From CAZCEC01 sp964497615 (lineage in GTDB: Bacteria > Chloroflexota > Anaerolineae > Anaerolineales > UBA6663), in assembly GCA_964497615.1 (NCBI GenBank), contig CAZCEC010000035.1, positions 1-61,217 of the forward strand: a stretch of 61,217 bases of DNA, in the 5' to 3' direction. The translations under genes and the position numbers were made by a program. Shown piece after piece: positions 59,125 through 61,217 of this stretch (position 1 is its first letter; the number at the start of each line of letters is the position of its first letter). Below the pieces are notes generated by a model, which saw only the letters and a list, made by a program, of their open reading frames with translations, had not been told where the DNA came from and ran no database searches.

Positions 59125-60234
59125 TCACCGCCTGGATACAAGCTCTCCCTCCCATTGATACACCCATCCCTGCCTGTTTATCCAGTCTCCGTCCGCGTCA
59201 AACGCAATGGTGCCGCTCAGCCCTCCAAAACTGATCTCGCCCAACGCCGCCGCCACGCCCGCCCGCGTCGGCTTGCCGCCCTCGGCCACGCTCGCCTCAA
59301 TCGCCGCAAACAGCGTCCTCGTGGCATCATAGGCCAGCACAGCGCTCGCCCGCGGCTCCACTCCGTTGGACATGGCCCGGTAGTGCTCAGCAAATCCTGG
59401 GTCTGCGCTGTCGGCCGGGTAGGGAGCTGGCGACACAAATGTTGCGCCCTCCGCCGCCTCGCCCGCCAGCGCCGCAAACTGCGGCTGCCCCCACAGCGCC
59501 GGCCCAAACACCGCACCATCCGGGTCGCTGGCGCGAGTTTCGTATAGCCAGTCCAGGTCCTCCAGCGAATCGCACGGCGGCGGGCACTGCTGGGCACCTG
59601 TCGAGATCGCCGCCGCCTCCGCTTCCCGCGTAAGCCACAGGCGAAAAACGCCCTCAGCCAACTCCGGCGAGGCCGCCGTCGCCATCACCGGCAAGCCCCG
59701 CTCCACGTACACCGGCGCTGCCGCCACCGTCGTGGACTCCAGCCAATGCCCAATCACCCCCACCACTTCCGGCGCCACGCTCAGCTTGCGGGCTTGTTCC
59801 GCCGCCTGCTCCGGGTTCCCGGCGTCATCCACCGCCATCAGCGCCACGTTGTAGCCTGCCACGCCCCCCGCCGCGTTCGCCTCTCGCACCGCCAGCCGCA
59901 CCGCGTAGATCACTTCGTACCCCACGTCGCGATACCGCCCCTCGAACGGCGCCACCAGCCCGATCGTCACCGTTGGCCGCGCAACCGGCAGGCATCCGGC
60001 CGCTGCCAGCACGACGATCAGCAGAACGATTCGACCAACATTGGCCGACGGCCAACCCCCGTAAGCGCGCAGCGGTCCATAACGGTCGGATTGCTCACGG
60101 TCCCTTCCGTCCTTCGTCTTTCGTCTTCCGCCCGCTCGCCAATCGTCGTCGCCGGTCGTCGATCGCAGGTACGCCCCGAGCCGAAGGCCCCCTGTGGGCT
60201 TGCGGGGTCGGTCGCCCCTTTTAACGGCACGCAT
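59125..60234 (-). CDS. Substrate-binding lipoprotein, branched-chain amino-acid ABC family
   Basis: The recognisable protein begins with a lipoprotein signal (IVLLIVVLAAAGC) and continues as a type I periplasmic-binding fold: VTIGLVAPFEGRYRDVG, VRLAVREANAAGGVAG, VDDAGNPEQAAEQAR, VVGVIGHW, later LAYDATRTLFAAIEA and GLSGTIAFDADGDWI. The start is uncertain: the ATG at 60234 adds about 60 low-complexity basic residues before the signal, and no better ATG/GTG lies closer. It overlaps the end of mltG. No permease or ATPase genes are in view. Confidence 0.75.
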   Translation of the reverse strand: MRAVKRGDRPRKPTGGLRLGAYLRSTTGDDDWRAGGRRKTKDGRDREQSDRYGPLRAYGGWPSANVGRIVLLIVVLAAAGCLPVARPTVTIGLVAPFEGRYRDVGYEVIYAVRLAVREANAAGGVAGYNVALMAVDDAGNPEQAAEQARKLSVAPEVVGVIGHWLESTTVAAAPVYVERGLPVMATAASPELAEGVFRLWLTREAEAAAISTGAQQCPPPCDSLEDLDWLYETRASDPDGAVFGPALWGQPQFAALAGEAAEGATFVSPAPYPADSADPGFAEHYRAMSNGVEPRASAVLAYDATRTLFAAIEASVAEGGKPTRAGVAAALGEISFGGLSGTIAFDADGDWINRQGWVYQWEGELVSRR

Positions 60235-61217
60235 TCGCCACATGCTCCTCAAACGTCACCGCGAACGCATGCCGCCCGCTGCCGTCGCACAGCGCCCGGT
60301 AGAAGTAGTAGCCGGTCTGCGCCGGCTGCGCCGCCGCCAGCAGCGACGCCAACCCCGGGTTCGCAATCGGCCCCGGAGGCAGCCCTGCCCCGGCATAGGT
60401 GTTGTAGGGGCTGGTGATGGACCGCAGGTCGATCCCCTCCAAACGCGGCCACCAGTCCGCTTCTGTGCCCAACGCATATTGCACCGTGGCGTCAATCTCC
60501 AGCCACTGCCCAATGGCCAGCCGGTTGTAGATGACCGACGCGATCATTGGGCGCTCGTCGTCCACCACCGCCTCGCGCTCGATCAGCGACGCGACCGTTA
60601 CCGCCTGGTGCAGGGTCAGGCCGATGGACGCCGCCTGGGCCTCGTAATTGGCCGGCAGCCGCGCCTGGAAGTTCGCCAGCATCTTGTCAATGATCTCTGA
60701 CGCCGTGGCATCGGGATGCAGCAGATAGGTGTCCGGAAACAGGTATCCCTCAAGCGATGCGGCTGCGGGGACGCTGGCCAGGAAGGGGTAGCTCGGCGCG
60801 CGCGGGCTATTGGGTCCGGTCAATAGCGCGAAATCGTCCGCCACGTCTTTGAAGACCCCCTGGGCCTCCAGCGCCACCGCAATCTGCTCGCGCCGCCAAC
60901 CTTCAGTCACGCGCAGCCAGGCCTCGCGCGCTGTGGCATCCGTCAGCGCCAACGCCACCTGCGGGATCGTCATCGTCCGGCGCAAGATGAAGTCCCCCGC
61001 CTCTACCTGTCCATCCAGGCCCTGATAGCGCAGGTAGTAGGTCAACAGTTGCGCATCCGCGACTAGGCCCAGGCCAGCCAGTTCGCTTGCCACTGCTCCG
61101 GCTGTCGTGCCTGGCGCCACCGAGAACAGCACCGGGGCATTGTCGGTTCCAGCCGGCTTGTTCAAGTCATCGGCCCGCGCGGTGAGGTAACCCAAGAGCA
61201 CCGCCCGTTCCGCCGCG
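60221..61217 (-). CDS. mltG: Endolytic murein transglycosylase, cut by window edge
   Basis: At least 331 residues; the frame stays open to the right edge, so the N-terminal membrane anchor is probably outside. YceG/MltG features: a LysM-like first part, SLEGYLFPDTYLL, the catalytic Glu in VASLIEREAV, and TSPYNTYAGAGLPPGPIANPG. It cleaves nascent peptidoglycan strands and sets glycan chain length. Confidence 0.93.
   Translation of the reverse strand, partial: AAERAVLLGYLTARADDLNKPAGTDNAPVLFSVAPGTTAGAVASELAGLGLVADAQLLTYYLRYQGLDGQVEAGDFILRRTMTIPQVALALTDATAREAWLRVTEGWRREQIAVALEAQGVFKDVADDFALLTGPNSPRAPSYPFLASVPAAASLEGYLFPDTYLLHPDATASEIIDKMLANFQARLPANYEAQAASIGLTLHQAVTVASLIEREAVVDDERPMIASVIYNRLAIGQWLEIDATVQYALGTEADWWPRLEGIDLRSITSPYNTYAGAGLPPGPIANPGLASLLAAAQPAQTGYYFYRALCDGSGRHAFAVTFEEHVANACR

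Noticed and set aside
60090..60234. First ~60 residues of the substrate-binding protein frame
   Set aside because: Low-complexity basic translation before a normal lipoprotein signal; probably not translated, though no better start codon was found.

Overview
The window is high-GC, densely packed bacterial chromosome that I assign to Chloroflexota (Anaerolineae-like, probably a metagenome-derived scaffold with one internal run of Ns). This is inference from gene content: a PTPS-III type pterin synthase standing in for FolB, lipoproteins and glycosidases with Thr/Pro linkers, a PrsW-like protease, a CpXC protein, and a CarH-like regulator. No rRNA, tRNA or CRISPR array was found.

Layout of the chromosomal part. 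0.1-8.1 kb, rightward: purH, PTPS-III, folK, folP (one-carbon/folate supply), an FAD oxidoreductase, a MerR/B12 light-sensor-type regulator, a peroxiredoxin-like protein and a carotenoid-type desaturase. 8.1-10.6 kb, leftward: SDR, cinA, cyclic-nucleotide-binding protein. 10.7-20 kb, rightward: yraN-miaA, a PrsW-like protease with secreted partners, a strong terminator, and a membrane-anchored GH3 protein. 20-24.3 kb: divergent Ser/Thr kinase versus FHA-winged-helix regulator plus adenylate cyclase, a compact signalling locus. 24.3-33 kb, leftward: metalloprotease, M24 peptidase, CpXC protein, histidine kinase, class III aminotransferase, ROK kinase. 33-38.3 kb: mutS carrying an intein in its ATP-binding loop, then an unknown protein. 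38.4-40.3 kb, leftward: a deaminase fused to a CYTH domain.

A 16.5 kb integrated element lies between 40737 and 57210. It has split a 191-codon pyridoxamine-phosphate-oxidase-family gene; joining 40413-40736 to 57211-57462 restores that gene exactly in frame. The left end encodes a large serine integrase. Leftward genes hold small regulators, a sigma-like factor (interrupted by the N gap) and an excisionase-like protein. A 380-base control region contains a stacked RNA hairpin with an internal terminator. Rightward genes give a RHH regulator, a primase/RecA-like helicase pair followed by a 10-bp iteron cluster, a terminase-small-subunit-like protein, a cold-shock protein, and tail genes (assembly chaperone, tape measure, hub). 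No large terminase, portal, capsid or lysis gene is visible. The element is therefore a phage-derived replicating unit with a tail module but no head, either a satellite/tailocin-like entity or a neatly reduced prophage. This is the most unusual part of the window.

After the element come deoA (originally coupled to the split gene), a small membrane protein, a substrate-binding lipoprotein and the end of mltG. A recurrent signal across host and element genes is a promoter of the form TTGCC-N16/17-TAnAAy placed only 6-11 bases before the start codon, suggesting widespread leaderless transcription.
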